A stretch of DNA of 30,803 nucleotides from JAYSFC01 sp041913505 (GTDB taxonomy: Bacteria > Pseudomonadota > Gammaproteobacteria > Burkholderiales > Burkholderiaceae_C), in assembly GCA_041913505.1 (NCBI GenBank), contig JAYSFC010000032.1:1-30803 (forward strand). Direction: 5' to 3'. A program made the translations under genes and the position numbers. Below, in pieces: positions 15,638-26,315 of this stretch (the stretch's first letter is position 1; each line of letters begins with the position of its first letter). The notes below the pieces were generated by a model that was not told the origin of the DNA, did no database searches, and saw nothing but the letters and a program-made list of their open reading frames with translations.

Positions 15638-16140
15638 ACCGCCGCCGGCTCCTGCACCACGTCCACCACGGGCGCGCCCGTGAGCTTCTCGAGGTCCTGC
15701 GGGCGCAGCGCGAACACGCCGTGCGGATGGCCGGCGGCGGCCCAGACCTCGTCAAAGCGGAACAGCTCGCGGTCGATCAGCGTGACGGGCGGCGTCGCGT
15801 GGCCCACGGGCGACACGCCGCCGATCGAGAAGCCCGTGCGGGTCTTCACGAACTCGGCATCGGCGCGGCCCACCTTGCCCACATGGGCTTCGACCTTCTT
15901 CTCGTCCACGCGCCGGTCGCCCGACGTGACGACGAGCACGGCGGCGTCGTCGCTCTTGCGCCGGAAGATGATGCTCTTGGCGATCTGGCCCACGGCGATG
16001 CCCAGCGCGTCGGCCGCCTGCTGCGCGGTGCGCGCGGCGTCGTCGAGCATGCGCGGCGCATGCGGGTGGCCCTTGGCCGCGAGCAGCGCCGCAACGCGCT
16101 GCACCCCCTCGGGCAGGGCCTGGAGTTCGGAGCCACACAT
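15634..16140 (-). CDS. YbaK/EbsC-like aminoacyl-tRNA deacylase family protein
   Basis: 168 residues from ATG 16140 (MCGSELQALP). The YbaK/ProX-type editing domain covers nearly the whole protein. IAKSIIFRRKSDDAAVLVVTSGDRRVDEKKV holds the conserved lysine region, and RTGFSIGGVSPVGH is the characteristic GGVSPxGH loop. Family members hydrolyse mischarged aminoacyl-tRNAs in trans (for example Cys-tRNAPro); the subgroup with this loop has not been assigned a specific substrate by me. It starts 5 nt after the HMG-CoA lyase stop and overlaps DUF1289 by 4 nt. Confidence 0.93.
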   Translation of the reverse strand: MCGSELQALPEGVQRVAALLAAKGHPHAPRMLDDAARTAQQAADALGIAVGQIAKSIIFRRKSDDAAVLVVTSGDRRVDEKKVEAHVGKVGRADAEFVKTRTGFSIGGVSPVGHATPPVTLIDRELFRFDEVWAAAGHPHGVFALRPQDLEKLTGAPVVDVVQEPAAV

Positions 16141-16145
16141 GCCGA

Positions 16146-17054
16146 TCACCCCCCGCGCTTGTTGAGCAGCGCCGTGGCGGCGCGGGAGTTGGGTTTGCGG
16201 TCCAGAAAGCCGCTGATGTAGGCACCCGCGTCGATGAGCCGATCGAGGTCGATGCCGGTCTCGATGCCCATGCCGTGCAGCATGTACACCACGTCCTCGG
16301 TCGCCACGTTGCCCGTGGCGCCCTTGGCGTAGGGGCAGCCACCCAGGCCCGCCACCGAAGACTGGTAGTTCCACACCCCCAGCTCCAGCGCGGCCAGCGT
16401 GTTGGCCAGCGCCTGGCCGTAGGTGTCGTGGAAGTGGCCCGACACGTCGTCGAGGGCGAAGTGCCTGAGCGTCGCCTCGATCGCGCGCTGCACCTTGCGC
16501 GGCGTGCCCACGCCGATGGTGTCGGCCACGTCCACGCGCTGCACGCCGATGCCCTTGAGCAGGCCCGCCAGGTACGCGACGCGCTCGGGCGCGATCTCGC
16601 CCTCGTAGGGGCAGCCCACGGTGCAGCTCATGGCGCCGCGCACGCGGATGCCCGCCGCCCGCGCGGCTTCGACCACGGGCGCGAAGCGCTCGATGCTTTC
16701 GGCGATGCTGCAGTTGATGTTCTTCTGGCTGAAGGCCTCGCTGGCCGAGCCGAAGACCACGATTTCATCGGGATGGTCGGCCACCGCCGCCTCGTAGCCC
16801 TTCAGGTTGGGCGTGAGCACCGAATAGTGCACGCCCGCCTGCCGCGTGATGCCGGCCATGACCTCATGGTTGTCGGCCATCTGCGGCACCCACTTGGGCG
16901 AAACATAGCTCGTGACCTCGATTTCCTTCAGGCCCGCCTCCTGCAGGCGGTGCACGAGGCCGATCTTGACCTCGGCCGGCACGGGCGTTTTTTCGTTCTG
17001 CAGGCCGTCGCGCGGGCCGACATCGATGAGTTTGACTTTGCTCGGAATGCTCAT
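16146..17054 (-). CDS. Hydroxymethylglutaryl-CoA lyase
   Basis: 302 residues, normal length for the bacterial enzyme. It cleaves 3-hydroxy-3-methylglutaryl-CoA to acetyl-CoA and acetoacetate, the last step of leucine degradation. KLIDVGPRDGLQNEK gives the catalytic Arg15 and metal-binding Asp16. GAMSCTVGCPYEG, the metal ligands His207 and His209 in HFHDTYG, and the GLGGCPYAKGATGNVATED loop with the catalytic Cys240 are all present. The ATG at 17054 is chosen because MSIPSKVKLIDV is the usual N-terminus; the frame remains open upstream without support. It follows the reductase gene by 28 bp. Confidence 0.97.
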   Translation of the reverse strand: MSIPSKVKLIDVGPRDGLQNEKTPVPAEVKIGLVHRLQEAGLKEIEVTSYVSPKWVPQMADNHEVMAGITRQAGVHYSVLTPNLKGYEAAVADHPDEIVVFGSASEAFSQKNINCSIAESIERFAPVVEAARAAGIRVRGAMSCTVGCPYEGEIAPERVAYLAGLLKGIGVQRVDVADTIGVGTPRKVQRAIEATLRHFALDDVSGHFHDTYGQALANTLAALELGVWNYQSSVAGLGGCPYAKGATGNVATEDVVYMLHGMGIETGIDLDRLIDAGAYISGFLDRKPNSRAATALLNKRGG

Positions 17055-17082
17055 GGATCGTTGTCCTCGGAAGAAGAAGGCG

Positions 17083-18003
17083 TCAGTAGCCGCGCCGCGG
17101 GTCGACGATACCCGCCACGGGCTCGCCGCGCTGCAGGGCCTGCATCTTGCCCACGATCTGGGCAATGCTTTCCGCGCGCAGCGTGCGTGCCGACGTGTGG
17201 GGCGTGGCGGTGATGCGGGGGTGGGTCCAGAACGGGTGGCCCGCTGGCAGCGGCTCGGTGCGGAACACGTCGAGCGTGGCGCCCGCGAGATGGCCGCTGT
17301 CGATCAACGCGAGCAGGTCCTCGTCCACCAGGTGCGCGCCGCGCGCTACGTTGACCACGTAGCCGCCGGGCTGCAGGCGCGAGAGCGTGTCGCGGTTCAT
17401 GATGTTCTGCGTCTCGGGCGTGAGCGGCAGCAGGTTCACGAGCACGCGGCTCGCGCCCAGGAAGTCGGGCAAGCCTTCCGCGCCGCTGAAGGTTCGGATG
17501 CCCTCCAGCGCCTTGGGCGAGCGGCTCCAGCCGTTCACGGGAAACTCGAAGTGCGCCAGGGCGCGCGCCACGCGCTCGCCGAGCACGCCCAGGCCCATCA
17601 CGCCCACCGGGAATTCCGCGCGCGAACGCGGCCGGCGAAAGCCCCAGCGGCCCGCGCGCATGTCGGCCTCGTAGGCATCGAGCTCGCGAAAGTGGCGCAC
17701 CACCGCATGGCACACGTATTCGGTCATCTGCACGGCCATGCCACCGTCGTCGATGCGCACCACGCGGCAGCCCCCGGGAATGCGCAGCTTGAGCAGCGCG
17801 TCCACGCCCGCGCCGATGTTGAACAGGGCCTTGAGCCCCGGCTGCTCGTCGAGGAACTGCTGCGGCGGCGCCCAGACCACGGCGTAGTCGGCCTGCGGCG
17901 CGCCGGGCTGCCAGACCTGGACGCTGGCTTGCGGCAGGGCCGCGCGCAGCCCTTCGAGCCAGGGCTCGATCTTGGTATCGGTACAACAAAGGGTAATGTT
18001 CAT
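17083..18003 (-). CDS. ghrA: Glyoxylate/hydroxypyruvate reductase A-type 2-hydroxyacid dehydrogenase
   Basis: 306 residues. It is an NAD(P)H-dependent D-2-hydroxyacid dehydrogenase of the GhrA branch. The Rossmann motif GLGVLG lies at 137-142 (preceded by FPVGVM). The catalytic triad is visible as Arg221 (NVARGAH), Glu250 (VFRTEPLP) and His269 (ATPHTS). The short N-terminal substrate domain (MNITLCC...) fits GhrA rather than SerA or LdhA. It would reduce glyoxylate, hydroxypyruvate or a related 2-oxoacid. A GTG two codons upstream (18009) is an alternative start. Its place within the leucine cluster has no obvious pathway reason. Confidence 0.92.
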   Translation of the reverse strand: MNITLCCTDTKIEPWLEGLRAALPQASVQVWQPGAPQADYAVVWAPPQQFLDEQPGLKALFNIGAGVDALLKLRIPGGCRVVRIDDGGMAVQMTEYVCHAVVRHFRELDAYEADMRAGRWGFRRPRSRAEFPVGVMGLGVLGERVARALAHFEFPVNGWSRSPKALEGIRTFSGAEGLPDFLGASRVLVNLLPLTPETQNIMNRDTLSRLQPGGYVVNVARGAHLVDEDLLALIDSGHLAGATLDVFRTEPLPAGHPFWTHPRITATPHTSARTLRAESIAQIVGKMQALQRGEPVAGIVDPRRGY

Positions 18004-18040
18004 GGCCACCGAGCGTACCGCGCCTGGCCCGCAGGCGCCG

Positions 18041-20062
<2,022 letters not shown>

Positions 20063-20782
20063 TTACGCCACCTTGGCAGAACCAGAAAAGAAAGAGGACA
20101 CGCGCCGCAGCACCGCGCGCAGGAATTGGAGCAGCACCACCAGCAGCAGCGCCGACACCAGCAGCATGAGGGCCAGCGCCACGCCGAACCACACGGGATG
20201 CAGGGTGGCCAGCCAGACCACGGCCACGACGAGGCCGTCTTCGAAGAACGACAGCCCCCAGTTCGAGAACGGCTCGGGCGAGGTGTTCACCGCCGCGCGC
20301 GTGGTCATCTTGGTGGCCAGCGCCGTGGCCGAAAGCGAGCCGCCCAGCAGGCCCGCCACCACGGCCATCGTGGCGTTGTCGGCGCCGAACACGCCCGCCG
20401 CGAGCAGCGCCCCCGCGGGAATGCGGATCACGGTGTGCACCATGTCCCAAAGGCTGTCGATCCAGGGCACCTTGTCGGCGAAGAACTCCACGAGCAGCAT
20501 GAAGCCGCTCACCAGCAACACGGTCGGGTGCTGCAGCATGTGCAGCCCCTGCGGCAGCGCGATCCAGCCGGCCGCACCCATGCCGCCCACGAGAAACACC
20601 ACGGCATAAAGCCGGAAACCACTGGCCCAGCCCAGCGCCGCCGCCAGGGCCAGCAGGCTGGGCATGTCCAGGGCCGCCGCGGCGCGCGCCGCGCCCTCGG
20701 CCACGCCACGCGCGGTGCCGGCGTCAACGTGCAGCCCCACGGTGTGGAGCCACTGCACGAGGGCGAGCCAGAGCTGGTCCAT
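20063..20782 (-). CDS. DUF4126 integral membrane protein
   Basis: 239 residues. The middle and C-terminal parts match DUF4126: ALGWASGFRLYAVVFLVGGMGAAGWI, VEFFADKVPWIDSLWDMVHTVIRIPAGALL and a final helix-rich segment. Five or six membrane helices are visible, ending in a short basic cytoplasmic tail. Function unknown. It sits inside the leucine cluster between the hydratase (18 bp away) and the carboxylase alpha gene (0 bp), so it is surely co-transcribed, though this does not prove a role in leucine metabolism. Confidence 0.88.
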   Translation of the reverse strand: MDQLWLALVQWLHTVGLHVDAGTARGVAEGAARAAAALDMPSLLALAAALGWASGFRLYAVVFLVGGMGAAGWIALPQGLHMLQHPTVLLVSGFMLLVEFFADKVPWIDSLWDMVHTVIRIPAGALLAAGVFGADNATMAVVAGLLGGSLSATALATKMTTRAAVNTSPEPFSNWGLSFFEDGLVVAVVWLATLHPVWFGVALALMLLVSALLLVVLLQFLRAVLRRVSSFFSGSAKVA

Positions 20783-20800
20783 GGCGCGGGTTGCCCAGCC

Positions 20801-21586
20801 TCAGCTTGCCAGCCACGCGGGCTTGCGTTTTTGCAGGAAGGACTGCACGCCCTCGCGGCCCTCGTCGCTCGCGCGGATGTCGGCGATGCCCTCCACGGTG
20901 GCGGCGATCAGGCCCGCGCCGATCTCGCGCTCGGCCACGTCCTGCACCAGCTTCTTGCACGCGCGCACGGCGTTCGGGCTCGCGGCCGTGAGGGCCTTGA
21001 GCAGTTCGTCCACCTTGGCGTCGAGCTGGTCGGCCGACACCACCTCGTGCACGAAGCCGATACGCAGCGCCTCGGCGGCGCCGAAGCGTTCGGCCGTGAG
21101 GAAGTAGCGGTGCGCCGCGCGCGCGCCCATGGCGCGGATCACGTAGGGGCTGATGGTGGCAGGGATGAGGCCGAGCTTCACTTCGCTCAGGCAAAAGCCT
21201 GCCGTATCGACGGCAACAGCCATGTCACACGCCGCGACCAGGCCCATGCCGCCCGCGTACACATCGCCCTGCACGCGCGCCAGCGTGGGCTTGGGGCATT
21301 CGTAGATCACGCGCAGCATCTCGGCGAGCTTGCCTGCGTCGGCGAGGTTCTCGGCGCGCGTGTAGTCGGCCATGCGGCGCATCCAGTTCAGGTTGGCGCC
21401 TGCACAAAACGCGGGCCCCTCGGCCGCGAGCACCACGGCGCGCACGTCGGCGCGAGCCCCCACACCAAGGAAGGCGGCCGTGAGTTCGGCGATGACCTCG
21501 TCGCTGAAGGCGTTGCGGATCTCGGGCTGGGTCAGCGTGATGCGCGCGACGGCGCCCGACTGGGTGACTTGGAGGTTGCTGCTCAT
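20801..21586 (-). CDS. Methylglutaconyl-CoA hydratase (enoyl-CoA hydratase/isomerase family)
   Basis: 261 residues. Crotonase fold with both oxyanion-hole loops, FCAGANL (60-66) and YAGGMGL (110-116), and a catalytic-region glutamate in SEVKLGLIPATISPYV (Glu135). The KLGLIPATISPYV variant is typical of the bacterial LiuC-type methylglutaconyl-CoA hydratases, and the two carboxylase subunits and HMG-CoA lyase around it complete the pathway. It hydrates 3-methylglutaconyl-CoA to HMG-CoA. The ATG at 21586 (MSSNLQVTQSG) is the natural start; the frame is open further upstream. Confidence 0.93.
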   Translation of the reverse strand: MSSNLQVTQSGAVARITLTQPEIRNAFSDEVIAELTAAFLGVGARADVRAVVLAAEGPAFCAGANLNWMRRMADYTRAENLADAGKLAEMLRVIYECPKPTLARVQGDVYAGGMGLVAACDMAVAVDTAGFCLSEVKLGLIPATISPYVIRAMGARAAHRYFLTAERFGAAEALRIGFVHEVVSADQLDAKVDELLKALTAASPNAVRACKKLVQDVAEREIGAGLIAATVEGIADIRASDEGREGVQSFLQKRKPAWLAS

Positions 21587-21632
21587 GGTGTGGTGCTCTC
21601 GAAGGATCGGTACAAGGATCGGCAGGCCCGCT

Positions 21633-22793
21633 TCAGGGCGCGGGCCAGACGACCCGGTCGTCCACCGCGTAGAGCTGGCAGACGCTCCCCTTGGCCTTGG
21701 CAAACTGCGTGCAGCGCTCCACCGCGGCGGCCATGGCATCCGCGCGGCCGTACATGTAGGCCCAGGCGCCCGTGGGCGCAATCGCGAAGGCGCGCGGCTG
21801 CGGGGCCGCCAGGAATTTGCGGTAGCCCTCGCGCGCGGCCGGGCCCACGTGGGGGATCGCCTGCGCATCGTCGAGGGCAAAGGCCTGCGTGGCGGGGGGC
21901 AGGGGCTGGTCGTGCTCCAGGCGCGGCAGGGCCAGCGTCGCCTGCGCGGGCAGGCCAAGCCCGGCGAGAAAGGCTTCAACCTCCGGCAGCCACACCGATA
22001 ACCCGTCGCGCGCGCCGAACAGGTGGTGTGCGTCCGCGCCGAAGCGGCCGAAGGCGACGAGCCGCGCCTGACCGCCCGCGGCCACGTAGCGCGCATGCAT
22101 GTCGCGCGCGAGCGCCTCGGGCCAGTACGAGTCGTTGCTGCCGTAGAACCACAGCGTGGGCAGACGCGCCGTCTTGCCGTAAGCGCCGAAGGTGTCGGCC
22201 AGGGCCGACTCCCAGGCCGGGCAGTCCGTGTTGCGCAGCCCGCCGGCGAAGTTGATGAGCGCGCGCACGCCCTCGGGTGACGGCAGCGCGCCCAGCGCCA
22301 TCGTGGTCAGCCCCCCATGGGACTGGCCAATGACCACGACGCGGCTGCTGTCCGCATCGCGGAGACCGCGCAGGTAGCCCAGCACCGCCACGACGTCCTC
22401 GGCCTGCGCCCGTCCGTTGCTCTCGATGTTGCAGCCCCCGCCGATGTAGGCGCCCGTGGACTTGGAAAACCCCTGCCGCATCGGCAGCACCACCATGTAG
22501 CCGCGCTCGAGGAAGGCACGCGCCGCGGTCTCGTAGCGCGCCCGCGCCTGGAAGCGCGGGTTGCCCGACTCCTTGCCGTGGTTGATCACGACCACCGGGA
22601 ATGGCCCGTCGCCCGGCGGGCGAAAGAGGGTGGTCTCCAGCTCGGTGGACAGCAGCCCGCTGCCCTTGCGCACCATCACCACCTGCTCGCGCAGCGCGGC
22701 ATTGAGCGGCGCAGGCTGGGCCAGTGCGGCCGTGCAGGCGGCCCAGCCCAGAGCGAACCAGGCGCAAAGCCAGAAACGGATACGGTGTGGCAC
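21633..22793 (-). CDS. Secreted alpha/beta hydrolase (dienelactone-hydrolase-like) with a C-terminal Cys-containing tail
   Basis: 386 residues from a GTG start at 22793, supported by GGGGGAG 7 nt upstream. The signal peptide is residues 1-25 (ending AALA before QPAPL). The hydrolase core has nucleophile Ser158 in GQSHGG, Asp221 in YGSNDSYW and His256/257 in GADAHHLF. HGKESGNPRFQ forms the oxyanion-side loop. After about residue 300 there is an extra domain of ~80 residues (AFAIAPTGAWAYMYGRADAM..., with Cys pair CTQFAKAKGSVC) that resembles DUF4189-like repeats. Substrate unknown; an ester or lactone outside the cytoplasm is likely. Its place inside the leucine operon between the beta carboxylase and hydratase is unexpected. 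Confidence 0.9.
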   Translation of the reverse strand: MPHRIRFWLCAWFALGWAACTAALAQPAPLNAALREQVVMVRKGSGLLSTELETTLFRPPGDGPFPVVVINHGKESGNPRFQARARYETAARAFLERGYMVVLPMRQGFSKSTGAYIGGGCNIESNGRAQAEDVVAVLGYLRGLRDADSSRVVVIGQSHGGLTTMALGALPSPEGVRALINFAGGLRNTDCPAWESALADTFGAYGKTARLPTLWFYGSNDSYWPEALARDMHARYVAAGGQARLVAFGRFGADAHHLFGARDGLSVWLPEVEAFLAGLGLPAQATLALPRLEHDQPLPPATQAFALDDAQAIPHVGPAAREGYRKFLAAPQPRAFAIAPTGAWAYMYGRADAMAAAVERCTQFAKAKGSVCQLYAVDDRVVWPAP

Positions 22794-22835
22794 GAAAACT
22801 CCCCCGTGAAGCGACGATCGGTCGGCCCGGGAAGA

Positions 22836-24440
22836 CTACATCCGGAACACGCCGAACTTCGTGTCCTCGATCGGCGCGTTGCGCGTAGCGGCCAGGCCCA
22901 GCGCGAGCACGCGGCGCGTGTCGGCGGGGTCGATCACGCCATCGTCCCACAGGCGCGCCGTGGCGTAGTAGGGGTGGCCCTGCTCCTCGTACTGGCGGCG
23001 GATGGGTGCCTTGAAGGCCTCTTCCTCCTCCATGCTCCAGGCGCCGCCCTTGCCTTCGATGCCGTCGCGCTTGACGGTGGCGAGCACGCTCGCGGCCTGC
23101 TCGCCGCCCATCACGCTGATGCGCGCGTTGGGCCACATCCACAGGAAGCGCGGGCTGTAGGCGCGGCCGCACATGCCGTAGTTGCCGGCGCCGAAGCTGC
23201 CGCCGATGATGATGGTGAACTTGGGCACGCTCGCGGTGGCCACGGCCGTCACGAGCTTGGCGCCGTGGCGCGCGATGCCCTCGTTTTCGTACTTGCGGCC
23301 CACCATGAAGCCCGTGATGTTCTGCAGGAACACGAGCGGCACCTTGCGCTGGCAGCACAACTCAATGAAGTGCGCGCCCTTGACGGCCGATTCGGAAAAC
23401 AGGATGCCGTTGTTGGCAATGATGCCCACCTGCATGCCCTCGATGCGCGCGAAGCCGCACACCAGCGTGCTGCCGAAGCGTGCCTTGAACTCGTCGAACG
23501 CGCTGCCGTCCACGATGCGGGCGATGATTTCGCGCACGTCGAAGGGCTTGCGCGTGTCCGTGGGGATCACGCCGTACAGCTCTTGCGCTTCATATTTAGG
23601 AGCAAAAGGCGCCGCATCGGCAAGCACTTGCGGCTTGTTTTTGTTCAAATTGGACACGGCGGTGCGCGCCAGCGCCAGCGCGTGCATGTCGTTCTGGGCC
23701 AGGTGGTCGGCCACGCCCGACAGGCGCGTGTGCACGTCACCGCCGCCCAGGTCCTCAGCGCTCACCACCTCGCCGGTGGCGGCCTTCACGAGCGGCGGGC
23801 CGCCCAGGAAGATGGTGCCCTGGTTCTTGACGATGATGGACTCGTCGCTCATCGCGGGCACGTAGGCGCCGCCGGCCGTGCACGAGCCCATCACCACCGC
23901 GATCTGCGCGATGCCCTGGGCGCTCATGTTGGCCTGGTTGAAGAAGATGCGGCCAAAGTGCTCGCGGTCCGGGAACACGTCGTCCTGGTTGGGCAGGTTG
24001 GCGCCGCCCGAGTCCACCAGGTAGATGCAGGGCAGGCGGTTCTGCGCCGCCACTTCCTGGGCGCGCAGGTGCTTCTTCACCGTCATGGGGTAGTAGGTGC
24101 CGCCCTTCACCGTGGCGTCGTTGCACACGATCATGCAGTCCACGCCGGCCACGCGGCCGATGCCCGCGATCAGCCCCGCGCCCGGCGCGTCGTTGTTGTA
24201 CATGTTCAGCGCGGCCAGCGGCGCCAGTTCGAGGAAGGGCGTGCCGGGGTCGAGCAGCATCTGCACGCGCTCGCGCGGCAGCAGCTTGCCGCGCGCCACA
24301 TGCTTGGCACGCGCGGCCTCGCCGCCGCCCTGGGCCACCAGGGCGAGCTGGGCGCGCAGATCGTCGACCACGGTGCGCATGGCCGCGGCATTGGCCTGGA
24401 ACTCGGCCGAGCGGGGATTGAGTTGGGATTCGAGGATCAT
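22836..24440 (-). CDS. 3-methylcrotonyl-CoA carboxylase, carboxyltransferase beta subunit
   Basis: 534 residues, the usual MCC beta length. The N-terminal carboxyltransferase domain includes LDPGTPFLELAPLAALNMY and YLVDSGGANLPNQDDVFPDREHFGRIFFNQA, a hallmark of MCC beta. The C-terminal part has FLQNITGFMVGRKYENEGIARHGAKLV and GGSFGAGNYGMCGRAYSPRFLWMWPNARISVMGGEQAA. It transfers carboxyl from biotin to 3-methylcrotonyl-CoA. It starts at ATG 24440, 17 bp after the acyl-CoA synthetase stop. Residues ~264-285 (NKNKPQVLADAAPFAPKYEA) are encoded by a repeat-like, codon-atypical stretch located at the variable boundary between the two halves; total length here is unchanged against the MCC beta sequences I recall. 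Confidence 0.96.
   Translation of the reverse strand: MILESQLNPRSAEFQANAAAMRTVVDDLRAQLALVAQGGGEAARAKHVARGKLLPRERVQMLLDPGTPFLELAPLAALNMYNNDAPGAGLIAGIGRVAGVDCMIVCNDATVKGGTYYPMTVKKHLRAQEVAAQNRLPCIYLVDSGGANLPNQDDVFPDREHFGRIFFNQANMSAQGIAQIAVVMGSCTAGGAYVPAMSDESIIVKNQGTIFLGGPPLVKAATGEVVSAEDLGGGDVHTRLSGVADHLAQNDMHALALARTAVSNLNKNKPQVLADAAPFAPKYEAQELYGVIPTDTRKPFDVREIIARIVDGSAFDEFKARFGSTLVCGFARIEGMQVGIIANNGILFSESAVKGAHFIELCCQRKVPLVFLQNITGFMVGRKYENEGIARHGAKLVTAVATASVPKFTIIIGGSFGAGNYGMCGRAYSPRFLWMWPNARISVMGGEQAASVLATVKRDGIEGKGGAWSMEEEEAFKAPIRRQYEEQGHPYYATARLWDDGVIDPADTRRVLALGLAATRNAPIEDTKFGVFRM
23587..23649 (-). repeat. Dispersed ~63-bp repeat, copy B (in frame inside mccB)
   Basis: Read on the minus strand it runs TTTGAACAAAAAC, CAAGTGCTTGCCGATGCGGC, then GCTCCTAAATATGAAGC. 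It matches copy A at about 25 of 39 central positions and copy E at 16 of 21 right-end positions. Codons such as TTG, AAA, CTT, TTT, GCT, CCT and CAA cluster here, unlike the flanks. Because the protein length is unchanged relative to relatives I remember, this could be replacement or chance rather than insertion. Confidence 0.5.
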
Positions 24441-24457
24441 GGTGGCTTTCGTGGCGT

Positions 24458-26182
24458 TCAGGCGGTCTGGCTTTCCTGCAGGCCGAGCTGGTCTTTCATG
24501 GCATCGCGGATCTTGAACTTCTGGATCTTGCCTGTCACCGTCATCGGGAATTCGTTCACGAAGCGGATGTAGCGCGGCACCTTGTAGTGCGCGATCTGGC
24601 CCTTACAGAATTCGCGGATGCTGTCTTCCGTGAGGCTGGCGCCGGGCTTGGCGATGATCCAGGCGCACAGCTCCTCGCCAAAGCGCTGGTCGGGCACGCC
24701 CACCACCTGCACGTCCTGCACCAGCGGGTGGCGGTAGAGGAACTCCTCGATCTCGCGCGGGTAGACGTTCTCGCCGCCGCGGATCACCATGTCCTTGATG
24801 CGGCCCACGATGTTCACGTAGCCCTCGGCGTCCATGGTGGCAAGGTCGCCCGTGTGCATCCAGCCGCCTTCGTCGATGGCCTCGCGGGTCTTTTCCTCGT
24901 CGCCCCAGTAGCCGTGCATGACGGAGTAGCCGCGCGTGCACAGCTCGCCCGACTCACCCGGCGCCACGGTCTGGCCGGACTCGGGGTGGATGATCTTGAC
25001 CTCCAGGTGCGGCTGCACCTGGCCCACGGTGGACACGCGCTTTTCGAGCGGCGTCTCGGTGCTGCTCTGGCAGCTCACGGGGCTGGTCTCGGTCATGCCG
25101 TAGGCAATGGTGATTTCGGACAGGTGCATGTCGCTCACCACGCGCTTCATGACCTCGATGGGGCAGGGCGAGCCGGCCATGATGCCGGTGCGCAGCGTCG
25201 AGAGATCGAACTCCCGGAAGCGCGGGTGGTCCAGCTCGGCGATGAACATGGTGGGCACGCCGTGCAGGCCGGTGCAGCGCTCGGCCTGCACGGTCTCGAG
25301 CACCTTGAGCGCATCGAACCCGTCGTTCGGGTAGACGATGGTGGCGCCATGCGTCACGCAGGCCAGGTTGCCCAGCACCATGCCGAAGCAGTGGTACAGC
25401 GGCACCGGAATGCACAACCGGTCTTCGGGCGTGAGCCGCATGCACTCGCCGATGAAGAAGCCGTTGTTCAGGATGTTGCGGTGCGTGAGCGTGGCGCCCT
25501 TGGGGAAACCCGTGGTGCCGCTCGTGAACTGGATATTAATCGGGTCGGTGTTGGCCAGCGTGGCGGCCACGGCGTCGATGCGCGCGTCCTGCGCGTCGCC
25601 GCGCGCGATCAACTCGGAAAAGCGCAGCAGGCCGGGCTCGTCCTGGCCTTCGCCGGCCACATCGATCCACACCACGGTGCGCAAGGCGGGCAGGCGCGCG
25701 GCGTGCAGCTGGCCCGGCTGGCTGGCGGCCAGCTCGGGCGCGAGTTCGCGCAGCATGCCCAGGTAGTCGCTGGTCTTGAAGCGCGCCATCGTGACGATGG
25801 CCTTGCAGTCCACCTTGTTGAGCGCGTACTCCACCTCGGCCGTGCGGTAGGCCGGATTGATGTTGACCAGCACCAGCCCCACCTGCGCGGTGGCGAACTG
25901 CATGAGCACCCACTCGGCGTTGTTGTGCGACCAGATGCCGATGCGGTCGCCCTTTTGCAGCCCCAGGCCCAGCAGCGCGCTGGCCAGGCGGCGCACTTCG
26001 GCGTGCAGCTGGGCGTAGCTGTAGCGCAAGCCCTGGTGCACGCTCACGAGCGCGTCGCGCGCGCCCTGGCGGGCCGCCATCGCGGCGAAGAACTGGCCGA
26101 TGGTCTGCTCGATCAGGGGCACGCCGGTGGCGCCCTGGGCCTGGCTCAGCGTGAGGGGGGCGGACGAACGGACGGAATCCAT
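24458..26182 (-). CDS. Acyl-CoA synthetase (AMP-binding, fatty/branched-chain acid CoA ligase)
   Basis: 574 residues. The P-loop-like motif FTSGTTGFPKG lies at 219-229, YGMTETSPV at 361-369, the ATP-ribose motif WMHTGDL at 441-447, the hinge region GRIKDMVIRGGENVYPREIE at about 460-479, and the catalytic lysine in TVTGKIQK (Lys552). It adenylates a carboxylic acid and transfers it to CoA. As first gene of the liu-type array, a branched substrate such as isovalerate or 3-methylcrotonate is plausible, but medium-chain fatty acids fit equally. The ATG at 26182 follows AGGAGA by 8 nt; the frame is open beyond it without other support. It is divergent from the AraC-type regulator. Confidence 0.95.
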   Translation of the reverse strand: MDSVRSSAPLTLSQAQGATGVPLIEQTIGQFFAAMAARQGARDALVSVHQGLRYSYAQLHAEVRRLASALLGLGLQKGDRIGIWSHNNAEWVLMQFATAQVGLVLVNINPAYRTAEVEYALNKVDCKAIVTMARFKTSDYLGMLRELAPELAASQPGQLHAARLPALRTVVWIDVAGEGQDEPGLLRFSELIARGDAQDARIDAVAATLANTDPINIQFTSGTTGFPKGATLTHRNILNNGFFIGECMRLTPEDRLCIPVPLYHCFGMVLGNLACVTHGATIVYPNDGFDALKVLETVQAERCTGLHGVPTMFIAELDHPRFREFDLSTLRTGIMAGSPCPIEVMKRVVSDMHLSEITIAYGMTETSPVSCQSSTETPLEKRVSTVGQVQPHLEVKIIHPESGQTVAPGESGELCTRGYSVMHGYWGDEEKTREAIDEGGWMHTGDLATMDAEGYVNIVGRIKDMVIRGGENVYPREIEEFLYRHPLVQDVQVVGVPDQRFGEELCAWIIAKPGASLTEDSIREFCKGQIAHYKVPRYIRFVNEFPMTVTGKIQKFKIRDAMKDQLGLQESQTA

Positions 26183-26283
26183 GAAAGCTGTCTCCTGTGC
26201 ATGCGGGCGCATGGGCCCGGACCCGGGGGGTTCTGGGGCCGCAGCATACGCCGCACGGCGTTCCAGATGGGGCCAGGGAGGTT

Positions 26284-26294
26284 GCAATAATTGC
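26284..26294. promoter_or_regulatory. Palindrome GCAATAATTGC between the regulator and acyl-CoA synthetase genes
   Basis: A perfect 11-bp palindrome (5-bp arms around one base), the most AT-rich point of the 133-bp divergent region. It is 21 nt before the regulator start and about 100 nt before the synthetase start. It is placed so that a bound protein could affect both genes. Confidence 0.35.
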
Positions 26295-26315
26295 CACACC
26301 CAACCCTTACGCGCC

